The notes under the pieces are model-generated. The model ran no database searches, was not told where the DNA came from, and saw nothing but the letters and a program-made list of their open reading frames with translations. DNA of 44,086 bases from an uncultured Fluviicola sp. (GTDB lineage Bacteria > Bacteroidota > Bacteroidia > Flavobacteriales_D > Crocinitomicaceae), in assembly GCA_937919725.1 (NCBI GenBank), contig CALFOS010000087.1:1-44086 (forward strand). Reading direction: 5' to 3'. The translations under genes were made by a program, and so were the position numbers. Shown here piece after piece: positions 1 through 8,795 of this stretch (its first letter is position 1; each line of letters begins with the position of its first letter).

Positions 1-2
1 CT

Positions 3-176
3 CAAATCATGGGCTACAATGTCCTGGACGGAAACGGACGTGTGGTTCTCGCAAAAACAATTGACGAGAACACAACTGAATTGGACCTCTCTTTGGAATC
101 AATCAGTGAAGGAATGTACATTTTAGAAGTAAATACTTCTAAGGGGAAAGTGTACAAGCCTTTTGTGAAGAAATAG
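3..176 (+). CDS. C-terminal fragment of a T9SS cargo protein (type A sorting domain)
   Basis: Only the last 57 residues lie in the window; the gene begins before position 1. The reading frame starts at base 3 and ends with TAG at 174-176. The visible part has the shape of a T9SS type A C-terminal sorting domain: a segment around NVLDGNGRVV, then LSLESISEGMYILEV and a basic end KPFVKK. This beta-sandwich tail directs a protein with an N-terminal signal peptide through the type IX secretion system to the cell surface or medium. The catalytic or binding part of the protein is outside the window, so its function cannot be named. A strong intrinsic terminator follows 25 bases after the stop, so this is the last gene of its transcript. 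Confidence 0.8.
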   Translation, partial: QIMGYNVLDGNGRVVLAKTIDENTTELDLSLESISEGMYILEVNTSKGKVYKPFVKK

Positions 177-201
177 GATTCTGAATGAATTAAACTAGTG
201 G

Positions 202-232
202 GAGGCTCTAAGAAATTAGGGCCTCTTTTTTT
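202..232 (+). terminator. Rho-independent terminator after the T9SS cargo gene
   Basis: A 7-bp stem (GAGGCTC at 202-208 with GGGCCTC at 219-225, one G-T pair) has a loop of about 10 bases and is followed directly by seven T residues. It lies just downstream of the stop at 176 and would end the plus-strand transcript. Confidence 0.85.
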
Positions 233-374
233 GGCGTTCCCCGTCAGCGGATGCCCCCTATCGCATCCATCTCTTAGCAGAGTGAACGATCAATCGACTC
301 GGTGTTCAATTCATCGCCCACCTACCAACTGCGTTCGGTCGAAATTATCCATTTTACGCACTAAAAAGCAACAA

Positions 375-407
375 AAAAAGACCACCTGAAACTCAGGTGG
401 TCTTTTT
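375..407. terminator. Bidirectional intrinsic terminator
   Basis: A perfect 10-bp stem (GACCACCTGA at 380-389, TCAGGTGGTC at 393-402) with a 3-base loop is flanked by A residues on the left and T residues on the right. It can therefore work on either strand. It lies 23 bases past the stop of the minus-strand lipoprotein gene, which it most likely terminates, and it would also catch read-through from the left. Confidence 0.85.
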
Positions 408-429
408 CAAAAGTGAAGTTAGAAATGAA

Positions 430-861
430 TCAATCATCTTGACTGTAAGTAGTAACATAAGTCGTGCTACCATCTATGTATTCCAGTTTCAGTTCTTTGT
501 TTTTCAACTTAATGATCGTGTAGATTCCGATGTCGCCATTATCTTCAGTTGTAGTAACTGTTGTTTTGTCGCTATTGAACGCCCATGTTCCATTGTCCGT
601 GGTAACAAGATTCCCGAATGTATAAATTACTTCATACGTATCATCTTTCTTTACTTTAAGAATTGTTGATGGGAAGTTTCCTGTCGCATCATACGTTGTA
701 TTTCCGTTTGTTGCCGTCACCTTCGTCATTTTCCAATGGTTGACCAAGCGCATCTTTGCCGTCAAAAGTGAATAATTTGCACCTTCCTCGTATTTGTCAC
801 AAGCCGTGAACGATACAACCACAAGAAAAAGGAATGCAATTTTTGTTAATGTTGATTTCAT
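430..861 (-). CDS. Small lipoprotein, lipocalin-like
   Basis: This is a 143-residue protein from the ATG at 861. The frame can be extended to 894, but the extension would put a candidate promoter -7 box (892-899) inside the gene and would bury the signal peptide, so 861 is preferred. The N-terminus MKSTLTK is followed by a hydrophobic stretch and the lipobox FTAC, which predicts export and lipidation on Cys 21. The mature part holds a segment near NHWKMTKVT, then short beta strands with NGTWAF and LKLEYID. This layout resembles the lipocalin-like lipoproteins common in Bacteroidota. No ligand or partner is evident and no catalytic motif is seen. It is transcribed alone, divergently from the carboxylase gene, and ends at the bidirectional terminator. 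The lipoprotein call is firm; the lipocalin-like fold is an inference from pattern. Confidence 0.75.
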   Translation of the reverse strand: MKSTLTKIAFLFLVVVSFTACDKYEEGANYSLLTAKMRLVNHWKMTKVTATNGNTTYDATGNFPSTILKVKKDDTYEVIYTFGNLVTTDNGTWAFNSDKTTVTTTEDNGDIGIYTIIKLKNKELKLEYIDGSTTYVTTYSQDD

Positions 862-891
862 AATTGAAATTATTTTAAATTGATTACTGCG

Positions 892-899
892 CAAAAATA
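892..899 (-). promoter_or_regulatory. Candidate -7 promoter element of the lipoprotein gene
   Basis: Read on the minus strand this is TATTTTTG, a full match to the Bacteroidota -7 consensus TAnnTTTG. It lies 30 bases upstream of the ATG at 861. No clear TTG -33 element is seen at the usual distance. Confidence 0.5.
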
Positions 900-931
900 C
901 GGAATACGCAGGAATTCCATATGATATACAG

Positions 932-939
932 TATATTTG
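932..939 (+). promoter_or_regulatory. Candidate -7 promoter element of the carboxylase gene
   Basis: TATATTTG matches TAnnTTTG exactly and lies 26 bases before the ATG at 966. It falls inside the longer open frame that begins at 921, which argues that 921 is not the translation start. It faces the lipoprotein promoter about 33 bases away, so the two genes share a short divergent control region. Confidence 0.55.
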
Positions 940-965
940 TTCTCATTGGATCAAAGGGAATAGAA

Positions 966-2507
966 ATGGATAGAAACGAGCAACTATTAACGAAAAGAGA
1001 GTTATCGCAATTAGGTGGTGGAGAGGCGCGAATCGCACGTCAGCACGAACAAGGAAAACTTACCGCCCGCGAGCGTGTTGCTATCTTACTCGATGAAGGC
1101 TCGTTTCAAGAAATTGGTGCGTTTGTAGAACACCAATCCGTTTCCTTTGGTCTCGATAAAATGAAGTTTCCCGGTGATGGAGTAATCACGGGTTATGGAA
1201 CAGTTCATGGACGATTAATCTATGTTTTTTCGCAAGATTTCACTGTTCTTGGAGGTTCACTTTCCAAAACACACGCCGACAAAATTTGCCGAATCATGGA
1301 TTTGGCGATGAAAAATGGCGCTCCCGTAATTGGACTCAACGATTCGGGTGGTGCGCGCATCCAGGAAGGCGTGGTTTCCTTAGCTGGTTATGCTGATATT
1401 TTCTTCCGAAACACCCGAGCATCTGGCGTTATTCCGCAGCTAAGTGTGATTATGGGACCCTGCGCAGGTGGAGCCGTTTATTCTCCGGCACTTACGGATT
1501 TCGTGTTTATGGTGGAAGATACCTCGTATATGTTCGTTACTGGACCAAACGTGGTTAAAACGGTTACGCATCAAGAAGTTAGTTCTGAAGATTTGGGCGG
1601 AGCAAAAGCACATGCCGAAAAATCGGGGGTGAATCATTTCACTGCTGCCAACGATGTGGAAGTGATCAAACAAGTACGCGACGTGCTCACCTACATGCCC
1701 CAAAACGCCCAAGAACTCGCGCCCAAAACATCACAATTCGAATTTTCTAATGCGAAAAACTCGGCGATAAAGTCGGCGCTTCCAGAAAACATCAATTCGC
1801 CCTATGACATTCGCAAAGTGGTGGATGCGCTAATCGACGACCATAGTTTTAGAGAGGTACATGCTGATTTTGCCAAAAATATAGTAGTAGGATTCGCCCG
1901 AATCGAAGGACGCACAATTGGCGTAGTTGCCAATCAACCAGCAGCGTTGGCAGGTGTGCTTGACATCGACTCCTCGAGAAAAGGCGCACGCTTCGTCCGT
2001 TTTTGTGATGCATTCAACATTCCACTTTTGGTGGTAGAAGATGTCCCCGGATTTTTGCCTGGAACGGATCAAGAGTGGCGAGGAATTATCGCACACGGAG
2101 CCAAATTGCTCTATGCATTCGCAGAGGCTACCGTTCCACGAATTACTGTTATCACGCGCAAAGCGTATGGCGGTGCATTCGACGTGATGAACTCAAAATC
2201 CATCGGGGCCGATCTCAATTACGCATGGCCAACAGCCGAAATCGCAGTGATGGGTGCAAAAGGAGCGGCAGAAATCATCTTCAAACGCGAAATCGCGACT
2301 GCAGAAAATCCGGAGGAAAAATGGAAAGAGAAGGAAGCGGAATACGCCGAATTATTCGCAAATCCCTACCGTGCAGCCGAGCGTGGAATCATTGACGAGG
2401 TCATTCTCCCAGAAGAGACCCGCGCCAAACTCATCGCTGGATTCAAAATGTTGGAAAACAAATCCGAAGAGTTGCCAAAGAAAAAGCACGGCAATATTCC
2501 TCTCTAA
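966..2507 (+). CDS. Acyl-CoA carboxylase, carboxyltransferase (beta) subunit, propionyl-CoA type
   Basis: This 513-residue protein transfers carboxylate from carboxybiotin to an acyl-CoA, in this subfamily most often propionyl-CoA to give methylmalonyl-CoA. The start at 966 (MDRNEQLL) is chosen because a consensus -7 box lies between 921 and 966 and because family members begin at about this point. The N-terminal crotonase-like half has [32 protein letters not shown] and the glycine-rich oxyanion region [16 protein letters not shown]. The C-terminal half has [13 protein letters not shown] and [11 protein letters not shown]. The protein ends KKKHGNIPL, the usual end of PccB-type subunits, so it is full length. 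No biotin carboxylase or biotin carrier subunit is in the window; the partner must be encoded elsewhere. Methylmalonyl-CoA decarboxylase alpha subunit is the main alternative, as the two families are close. Confidence 0.92.
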   Translation: MDRNEQLLTKRELSQLGGGEARIARQHEQGKLTARERVAILLDEGSFQEIGAFVEHQSVSFGLDKMKFPGDGVITGYGTVHGRLIYVFSQDFTVLGGSLSKTHADKICRIMDLAMKNGAPVIGLNDSGGARIQEGVVSLAGYADIFFRNTRASGVIPQLSVIMGPCAGGAVYSPALTDFVFMVEDTSYMFVTGPNVVKTVTHQEVSSEDLGGAKAHAEKSGVNHFTAANDVEVIKQVRDVLTYMPQNAQELAPKTSQFEFSNAKNSAIKSALPENINSPYDIRKVVDALIDDHSFREVHADFAKNIVVGFARIEGRTIGVVANQPAALAGVLDIDSSRKGARFVRFCDAFNIPLLVVEDVPGFLPGTDQEWRGIIAHGAKLLYAFAEATVPRITVITRKAYGGAFDVMNSKSIGADLNYAWPTAEIAVMGAKGAAEIIFKREIATAENPEEKWKEKEAEYAELFANPYRAAERGIIDEVILPEETRAKLIAGFKMLENKSEELPKKKHGNIPL

Positions 2508-2739
2508 AAGATTTTTTCTTTTAAGTCATTGAATTGCCTAGGTTTCCTGCTAATCGCTCAGCAAAATCAACTTTGGGGTCAACAGCTGCTCTCAACTAGA
2601 CTTCTTTGCTTCGACTCCACAAAAATTTCCTCTCAAACGGGAAGAACGCATCAATACTTAGATTGTCAAGAACTCGACTGAATTGTTGTAGCGGTCATTT
2701 TCCTTCATAATTTCAACTCACTATTCTCTATCAAATCCT

Positions 2740-2747
2740 TATTTTTG
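2740..2747 (+). promoter_or_regulatory. Candidate -7 promoter element of aspS
   Basis: TATTTTTG matches TAnnTTTG and ends 19 bases before the aspS ATG, giving a short leader. The rest of the gap between the carboxylase gene and aspS (2508-2739) shows only a weak A/T-rich hairpin just after the carboxylase stop and no further gene. Confidence 0.5.
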
Positions 2748-2766
2748 TGCCAATTAAGAAGAACAG

Positions 2767-4512
2767 ATGTATAGAACGCACACGTGTGGCGAATTGCGCC
2801 CCGAAAACATTGGAACAAAAGTCACACTATCCGGGTGGGTACAAACCATTCGAGATAAAGGAACCCTTGTTTGGGTTGATATCAGAGACCGATATGGAAT
2901 CACACAAGTGGTGGCCGAGTCTGACACGGCAGAGGATGTGATGGCGATCTTGAAATCTTTGGGACGGGAATTCGTGATACAAGTTACTGGAACAGTATCC
3001 GAGCGCAGCGCGTCGAACCCAAACATTCCAACGGGTGAAATTGAAATTAAAGTAGAAGCAGTGAAGGTGTTGAATGCATCGCTCACGCCTCCTTTTACCA
3101 TTGAAGATCAAACAGACGGGGGTGAAGAGCTGCGTGCGCAATACAGGTATTTAGATCTTCGAAGAAAACCAGTACTCGATAAATTGCGTTTGCGGAATAA
3201 AGTTTCCCTCGAAACTCGAAAATACTTGGATTCACAGGACTTCTTGGATGTGGAAACGCCTGTTCTCATCAAATCTACTCCGGAAGGAGCGCGCGATTTC
3301 GTTGTGCCTAGCCGCATGAACGGAGGACAATTTTATGCGCTTCCACAATCGCCACAAACGTTCAAACAATTGTTGATGGTTTCAGGTTTCGACCGCTACT
3401 ACCAAATTGTGAAATGCTTCCGCGACGAAGATTTGCGTGCCGATCGTCAACCAGAATTTACACAAATTGACTGCGAAATGGCTTTCGTAGAGCAAGAAGA
3501 TATCCTTAATACATTCGAAGGTCTAATTCAACACCTCTTCAAGGCTGTGCTGAACGTCGATTTGGACGAGAAATTTCCACGGATGACCTACGCCGAAGCA
3601 ATGAAACGCTACGGATCTGACAAACCAGACATTCGTTTTGGGATGGAATTCGTTGACCTCAGCTCGGTAGCAAAAGGAAACGGGTTTGCCATTTTTGATG
3701 ATTCAGAAGCAGTATTGGCCATCAACGCGGAGCAATGTGCAGTGTACACGCGCAAGCAATTGGACGAACTCACGGACTGGGTGCGTCGACCACAAATTGG
3801 TTGCAAAGGATTGATTTATTTGAGGTACACCGAAGACGGAACCTTTAAATCGTCAGTAGATAAATTCTATTCCTCCGAAGATTTGGCGAAATGGGCCGAC
3901 GCAGCGAATGCAAAACCGGGCGATTTGATCTTGGTGTTGAGCGGCGATGTGGAAAAAACGCGCAAGCAACTCAACGAACTTCGCTTACACATGGGGAATG
4001 AACTTGGCTTGAGAAATCCGAAGGTATTCAAACCTTTGTGGGTTTTGGATTTTCCTTTGCTCGAATGGGATGAGGAATCGAAGCGTTTTCATGCAATGCA
4101 TCATCCGTTTACCTCTCCGAAACCAGAAGATGAGCACCTCCTCAATACCGATCCAGGAAAAGTACGCGCCAATGCTTATGATTTGGCGATGAACGGAGTA
4201 GAGTTGGGTGGAGGTTCCATCCGAATCCACGACAGAGGAGTGCAATCGCGCATGTTTGACCTGCTTGGTTTCACCAAAGAAGAAGCGGAAGCACAATTCG
4301 GTTTCTTGATGTCAGCGTTTGAATACGGAGCTCCTCCACATGGTGGTTTGGCATTTGGACTTGATCGTTTGGTGGCGACCATGGGTGGGTCGGAATCCAT
4401 TCGTGATTACATCGCCTTCCCAAAAAACAACAGCGGTAGAGATGTGATGATCGATGCACCGTCTCCATTGAGCGATGATCAACTGAAAGAATTGAGCATC
4501 AAATTAATTTAA
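2767..4512 (+). CDS. aspS: Aspartyl-tRNA synthetase
   Basis: This 581-residue cytosolic enzyme charges tRNA-Asp with aspartate. The N-terminal OB-fold anticodon-binding domain covers about residues 1-105 ([20 protein letters not shown]). The class II catalytic core follows, with motif 2 as [18 protein letters not shown] at 218-235 and motif 3 as GLAFGLDRL near 535. The stretch between them (about 280-410) corresponds to the GAD insertion of bacterial-type AspRS, and the overall length is typical. The amino-acid pocket segment QSPQTFKQ at 195-201 is intact. The gene has its own candidate promoter and may carry the next small membrane-protein gene on its transcript. Confidence 0.97.
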   Translation: MYRTHTCGELRPENIGTKVTLSGWVQTIRDKGTLVWVDIRDRYGITQVVAESDTAEDVMAILKSLGREFVIQVTGTVSERSASNPNIPTGEIEIKVEAVKVLNASLTPPFTIEDQTDGGEELRAQYRYLDLRRKPVLDKLRLRNKVSLETRKYLDSQDFLDVETPVLIKSTPEGARDFVVPSRMNGGQFYALPQSPQTFKQLLMVSGFDRYYQIVKCFRDEDLRADRQPEFTQIDCEMAFVEQEDILNTFEGLIQHLFKAVLNVDLDEKFPRMTYAEAMKRYGSDKPDIRFGMEFVDLSSVAKGNGFAIFDDSEAVLAINAEQCAVYTRKQLDELTDWVRRPQIGCKGLIYLRYTEDGTFKSSVDKFYSSEDLAKWADAANAKPGDLILVLSGDVEKTRKQLNELRLHMGNELGLRNPKVFKPLWVLDFPLLEWDEESKRFHAMHHPFTSPKPEDEHLLNTDPGKVRANAYDLAMNGVELGGGSIRIHDRGVQSRMFDLLGFTKEEAEAQFGFLMSAFEYGAPPHGGLAFGLDRLVATMGGSESIRDYIAFPKNNSGRDVMIDAPSPLSDDQLKELSIKLI

Positions 4513-4566
4513 ACCTTCGTTCTTCCGGCTTGCGCCTTTGCTTCCAGAGAAACAAAACAATTCATT

Positions 4567-4791
4567 ATGACCTACATTGATTTAGTCGGGTACTTTGCGA
4601 GCGCATTCGTACTTTTATCTTTCATCATGAAAGAAATTACCACTTTGCGCTATGTGAATAGTGTGGGATGTACATTCTTTATCTATTATGGAATCATGTT
4701 ACACTCTTGGCCCATTGTTATCACCAACGTTGCTATTGTGTGTGTGAACATCCTTTACCTGTCTAAGGCGCGAAAATTATCGAGAAAATAG
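4567..4791 (+). CDS. Small two-helix membrane protein, YgjV/PQ-loop-like
   Basis: This 74-residue protein is almost all membrane: one hydrophobic helix at about residues 5-22 (LVGYFASAFVLLSFIMK), a short polar link (TTLRYVNSVG), a second hydrophobic stretch at 33-65, and a basic end KARKLSRK. The pattern of a helix, an LRYVN-type turn and YYGI followed by a third hydrophobic segment resembles small YgjV-type proteins related to the PQ-loop/SemiSWEET group. Transport is not shown. It starts 54 bases after aspS with no promoter or terminator seen between them, so co-transcription is likely. The role is unknown. Confidence 0.7.
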   Translation: MTYIDLVGYFASAFVLLSFIMKEITTLRYVNSVGCTFFIYYGIMLHSWPIVITNVAIVCVNILYLSKARKLSRK

Positions 4792-5304
4792 TCACGATCC
4801 TTTCGCTCCGAGAGGAAAAGTTAGGAATAGTACAAAAGGTAAAATTCAAATCCCCAAGATCATTTCGCACAACAACGTAATTTCCGAAATTATCCTGCGT
4901 AATAATCTGCATTTCATGACGTATAGGGGATGTTGGAATTATTCGTTTGCAACGATTTTAACAAACGTAAACAAAAGTGTGAATCAGGTATCATAAATGT
5001 AGCAAATATGTGTGTTAACATTTTTCTTCTTTAAAGGTGAAGAATTAAGCAATTTAAGCACTACAGTATATTTCTAATGTTTGCACAGTGATGCGATGGG
5101 TGCGGATTTCCGCAATTCGTAATGCGGAAACACGAAATTTTGTAATTTCGCACATCAGGTCCCAATCGGGAAGAATTTTTATTATCAATTCCTTTTATCG
5201 GTTCAAATGTGTGTAATAAATGATATTTATTAGTCACCATGTATACATAAATGTGTTGAATACGAAATGTTTATTTCACACCCGCTTTCTGACCTTTGTA
5301 GCGT
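4792..5304. other. Long intergenic region rich in inverted repeats
   Basis: No convincing reading frame was seen in these 513 bases. Four symmetric elements were found: a palindrome-like 13-mer at 4879-4891 (AATTTCCGAAATT); CGTTTG 4944-4949 with CAAACG 4962-4967; a perfect 8-bp pair TTTCCGCA 5107-5114 with TGCGGAAA 5123-5130; and a perfect 7-bp pair CGAAATT 5133-5139 with AATTTCG 5144-5150. The 10-mer ATTTCGCACA occurs at 4862-4871 and again at 5145-5154. The two last hairpins stand side by side, only 2 bases apart. This could be the control region of the helix-turn-helix gene downstream or an unannotated small RNA. No T-run terminator follows the hairpins. Confidence 0.6.
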
Positions 5305-5646
5305 ATGCAACATAAGGGTGAAATAATTGAAAAAGCAGTGCGCGAAAGTGGATTTTCCATCACGCGCCTAGCGAAACGAATGGGTAAAAGCCGACGTTGG
5401 GTTTACCAAATATTCGAAAGTCGCACAGTTCCTGTGGACTATGTCCTAGAGATCGGTAAAATCATACATCACGATTTTACTGAAGACATCAAGGAGTTGA
5501 AAACGTATAAGGTTAGCATGGCGAGACAAATGCTGAGCGAACCTGTTCAAGCCTTTGGTAACGATAAGGAGGAAGTAGAATATTGGAAAAATAAATACCT
5601 CGCCGTGCTCGAAAAGTACAACGATTTGTTGATTACATTGAAGTAA
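5305..5646 (+). CDS. Small helix-turn-helix DNA-binding protein
   Basis: This is a 113-residue protein. Residues about 17-45 (SITRLAKRMGKSRRWVYQIF) form a Cro/C1-type helix-turn-helix, with LAKRMG as first helix plus turn and RRWVYQIF as the recognition helix. The C-terminal part (EEVEYWKNKYLAVLEKYNDLL) is charged with spaced leucines and is likely a short coiled coil for dimerisation. Regulators of this size with a C-terminal coil are frequent in Flavobacteriales, but no target is known from the sequence. A TTTG at 5295-5298 ends only 6 bases before the ATG, so if it is the -7 element the mRNA would be nearly leaderless. The gene stands alone, after the inverted-repeat region it may bind. 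Confidence 0.75.
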   Translation: MQHKGEIIEKAVRESGFSITRLAKRMGKSRRWVYQIFESRTVPVDYVLEIGKIIHHDFTEDIKELKTYKVSMARQMLSEPVQAFGNDKEEVEYWKNKYLAVLEKYNDLLITLK

Positions 5647-5683
5647 GAATAAGATCTATCTACACTAGAAAACACACTTCTAA

Positions 5684-7801
5684 TTACTTACTCTTTAGAT
5701 CGAACGATTCGCCAACTACTTTAAACGAAGTTCGTCTGTTCCGCTGATGGTACTCTTCTTGGAGTTCTTCAGTTGACTGTGACATAATGTAGGCTTCGGT
5801 CAAAATGATTCTGTTTCCGTTCTCATCAAGAACTGGTTTTTTAGCTTCTCCTTTCAAATAATTCGGTTGGTATTCGCCATAACCGATTGCTTTTAATCGA
5901 TTGGTTGGAATACCTTTTGCAAGTAGATAATCAACGCACGATTTTGCTCGTTTCTCAGATAAGTTCTCATTATACTTATCTGATCCGCGAGAGTCTGTAT
6001 GAGAGTTGATCTCTACTATCAAATTATTATTCAGTATTAGGAAATCATACAACTCATCCAAAATTTCTTTTGAAATTGGACGTAGAACAGATGAATTGAA
6101 GTCGTACTCAATACCATCAATCTCAATCTCATCCGTCGGAATCGGACGGAGGTAAAAATCTTTAAGTAGAGTGGTAGTCTGTGTGATCGGTTTTGTATTG
6201 ACCGCTCCAGCATCTGCAAAATAAGAGGACTTCGTCGCTTTGATATAGATTTCCTGATTTTTGTCTAATTCTTTGCTGTAAAACCCGTTTTCATCAGTTA
6301 TTATCTCGAAGGGGTCAAATACAAAATCCACATCTTTGAAGGTCAAGGTAGTATTGGGAAGTTTTTCTTGTGTATCGTCGTCGAATGCGAATCCTTCCAA
6401 GAAGATGCGGATTGGCTCGTTTTTTACTTTATAGATGTCATAACAGTGACCATTTTCGCAAGGCGCGCGATCGCTAGCGAAATATCCGTAATGCATCATT
6501 GCGTCCCAAATAATGTATGCGTCGTCCTGACTCGAATTGATCGGAATTCCCATGTTTTGGGGGTCATCAAATGAGCGATTCATTTTGTTGTAGGATGCTT
6601 TGTAAATGTCCAATCCTCCGATGGAGTTGTGTCCATTTGAACTGAAAAACAGAACCGTCGACACTTCGTGAAAGAAAGGTGCAACTTCATCCAATTCAGA
6701 GTTGATTGGTCGGCCTAAATTTTTCGCCTCACCAATAACGTTGCCCGTTTCGTCGAGGGCAATTTTCCACAAATCCATTCCGCCTTCACCGCCAGGGCGA
6801 TTGCTCGAAAAATACAGGGTGAGTCCATCCGCAGTCACAAACGGGTTGATACTGCGATAACCTGGCAAATTAACCGCCTCCGGTAGTTGAAACGCTTCGT
6901 AGAATTTTAGATCGACCATTCGAGCGAGGTAAATGTGCTGCTCAGATCGGTCTTCGTCGTTCCATCGGGTGTAGTATATAACGTTGTTAATACTCAAAGT
7001 ACTCGAAGCGTCGTGGTGACCGGAATTGAGTGGACGACCGAAATTCGTTGCTTTTGCCCATGTGCTGTCCTGGTTCATTTCCGTCCAGTAGAGATCACAT
7101 AAATATGCCGATTCTTGTTTTTCTGGGTCAAAAAGCACTCCGCCGTCGCGCGCACTCGTGAACATCAACCTGTTTTCGTTGCCAAAATACATTGGGGCAA
7201 ATGAGGATGTACCACGATTGAAAACGGACGTATCGGCCAATTCAACACTAATTTTATTGCGTGTATTTGTTTCATCCATCGCGTAATAACACCCGGTAAT
7301 ACTTAATTGCGCGCTTCGAAGCAAAGAATCCGAATAGTTCTCCGATGCGATGTATTCCTCGAAGGTGCTAAGCGCGGCTTCATGTTGATTTACATTCATC
7401 TGAGATATCGCTAGATAGTATAAATCTTCGGGGTAAGAATCCAGGTTTTTTCTCGCCGAAAAATAACTTTCTGCCTTCGCATAATCGTACGTTCGCATGT
7501 AGCACATCCCAATTTGGTGTTCGATGTAGTCTTTTACAGGAACCACGCGGTTCGAATCGATCTCAGTCCCTTTGCTTTTTAAGCGTTGTTTCGATACACT
7601 TACTTCGTAAGGTAGAATAACAGATTGCAAGCCAGACGTGTCGCTGAGGGCATTCTGGTAGTTCAATAATGCGTTGTGGTAATCGGCATGGCGATAGTAT
7701 TCGTCGGCGTGATAGAGCCACACTTTGCGCGATTGACTTGTTGCCAAAAATGGAAGCAACATCAAACCAATAAGGAGGTATTTTTTCAAGAGCAGCTTCA
7801 T
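5684..7801 (-). CDS. PorE-like OmpA-family protein (TPR, PD40 propeller, CRD, OmpA domain)
   Basis: This 705-residue protein carries, in order, a signal peptide (MKLLLKKYLLIG to ATSQ), TPR-like helices at about 20-185, PD40/WD40-like beta-propeller blades at about 195-470 (LYFSSNRPGGEGGMDLWKI, LFFSSNGHNSIGGLDIYK), a carboxypeptidase-regulatory-like beta domain at about 475-560, and a C-terminal OmpA domain with NSHTDSRGSDKYNENLS and RAKSCVDYLL, which bind peptidoglycan. That order is the one described for PorE, a T9SS-associated periplasmic anchor. The OmpA domain has an insertion of about 30 residues before its last helix. The frame can be extended to 7816 by a TTG, but the ATG at 7801 overlaps the stop of the upstream PorP/SprF gene by one base, which indicates translational coupling. 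It is the last gene of the five-gene adhesin operon. It lacks a lipobox, unlike the Porphyromonas protein. Confidence 0.85.
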   Translation of the reverse strand: MKLLLKKYLLIGLMLLPFLATSQSRKVWLYHADEYYRHADYHNALLNYQNALSDTSGLQSVILPYEVSVSKQRLKSKGTEIDSNRVVPVKDYIEHQIGMCYMRTYDYAKAESYFSARKNLDSYPEDLYYLAISQMNVNQHEAALSTFEEYIASENYSDSLLRSAQLSITGCYYAMDETNTRNKISVELADTSVFNRGTSSFAPMYFGNENRLMFTSARDGGVLFDPEKQESAYLCDLYWTEMNQDSTWAKATNFGRPLNSGHHDASSTLSINNVIYYTRWNDEDRSEQHIYLARMVDLKFYEAFQLPEAVNLPGYRSINPFVTADGLTLYFSSNRPGGEGGMDLWKIALDETGNVIGEAKNLGRPINSELDEVAPFFHEVSTVLFFSSNGHNSIGGLDIYKASYNKMNRSFDDPQNMGIPINSSQDDAYIIWDAMMHYGYFASDRAPCENGHCYDIYKVKNEPIRIFLEGFAFDDDTQEKLPNTTLTFKDVDFVFDPFEIITDENGFYSKELDKNQEIYIKATKSSYFADAGAVNTKPITQTTTLLKDFYLRPIPTDEIEIDGIEYDFNSSVLRPISKEILDELYDFLILNNNLIVEINSHTDSRGSDKYNENLSEKRAKSCVDYLLAKGIPTNRLKAIGYGEYQPNYLKGEAKKPVLDENGNRIILTEAYIMSQSTEELQEEYHQRNRRTSFKVVGESFDLKSK

Positions 7802-8793
7802 TATAATCGGGGACAAATTTTAGCGGTTTGTGGTTTGACTTTCTGACGGATATACGTGAAGGATAGTTCAAAGCCACCTCGTCCAGAAGACGCTGTAGAC
7901 AGACTCGAAATATTCACGTCGTATCCAATTTTCGCAACGAATTGATCCATTTTCGCTCCTAGTGTCACGATTCCGGCATCTTCATTTCTATAGATTAAGC
8001 CTGCCAAAAGGTATACATCTGCTCCTTTCAAGTAGAATCCTGCCTCCAAAGCGTAGGTTTGTTCCTGAAATGTGCGTTGCTGCATGAAAAGCACTTTTGG
8101 AAGTAAATAAAATGTTTCTGTGATGTTGATTCGTGTTCCTACGTGACCGTAAAATCGCATCGGCAGCGTATTGTCGTTGCTGAAAAACGATTCCCGTGGT
8201 TCAATCAAATTGAAGCCTGAAATTCCAATAAATGGATTCAATCGTGCTTCCTGCTTCGCGAAGAAATACATAAACCCGACGTTCGTAACAGGCACAATTA
8301 CTGATTGACCTGAAAAATTTTCGTTTGCACTAATCGTTTGGTCAAATCCTCCACCATTTTCTGTGGTGTATTGATTGTCGTACGTCAATAGCTGATATTC
8401 AATGGATTTCTGACCAAGTCCAGCTTGAATTCCAAAGGAAATATTGTGTCGCTTTTGCTTGTCGATAGGTGTGGTGTACGCCACCGAAACTGCCCCTTGC
8501 ACCGAATTATAGTTTCCAATTCCTGCTCGAAAGTTCATAATTTGTCCACCAAATCCCCATTTTCCCTTCGGGAGATCGAGACTGATAAGTGCAGCACTGT
8601 ATGGTTTGTAATTCACCGATTTCCATTGGTTTCTATATTGTGCATGCAAGCGCCAATTTCCCTCAAAAACTCCCGTCATGGCAGGATTCAAAAAGAGTGG
8701 TGCTGCGTCGTACATTGACATGTGGCCGTCCTGACTGCGTGCGGTAAATGAAGCGAAAGCCAGTAATAGGATGCTGAAAAATTTCTTTACCAT
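7801..8793 (-). CDS. PorP/SprF family type IX secretion membrane protein (downstream copy)
   Basis: This is a 330-residue outer-membrane barrel of the PorP/SprF family. It has a signal peptide (MVKKFFSILLLAFASFTARS) and then the family start, APLFLNPAMTGVFEGNWRLHAQYRNQW, in which FLNPA and YRNQW are the hallmark segments. The body alternates hydrophobic and polar residues as expected for beta strands. Family knowledge: SprF is needed for secretion and surface attachment of type B sorting-domain proteins such as SprB, whereas PorP acts with the T9SS core. Because it follows a type B adhesin gene with a 2-base gap, it is probably the dedicated partner of that adhesin. It overlaps the PorE-like gene by one base. 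Confidence 0.9.
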   Translation of the reverse strand: MVKKFFSILLLAFASFTARSQDGHMSMYDAAPLFLNPAMTGVFEGNWRLHAQYRNQWKSVNYKPYSAALISLDLPKGKWGFGGQIMNFRAGIGNYNSVQGAVSVAYTTPIDKQKRHNISFGIQAGLGQKSIEYQLLTYDNQYTTENGGGFDQTISANENFSGQSVIVPVTNVGFMYFFAKQEARLNPFIGISGFNLIEPRESFFSNDNTLPMRFYGHVGTRINITETFYLLPKVLFMQQRTFQEQTYALEAGFYLKGADVYLLAGLIYRNEDAGIVTLGAKMDQFVAKIGYDVNISSLSTASSGRGGFELSFTYIRQKVKPQTAKICPRL

Positions 8794-8795
8794 GC

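Noticed and set aside
198-389. 63-codon plus-strand frame between the first two genes
   Set aside because: It begins inside one terminator and ends inside another and has no promoter or protein-like pattern.
921-965. N-terminal extension of the carboxylase beta subunit
   Set aside because: It contains a consensus -7 promoter box and lies beyond the usual start of the family.
5165-5215. tRNA-like GGTTCAAAT segment and short TCCC/GGGA hairpin
   Set aside because: No cloverleaf can be built around it, and the hairpin has only four pairs.
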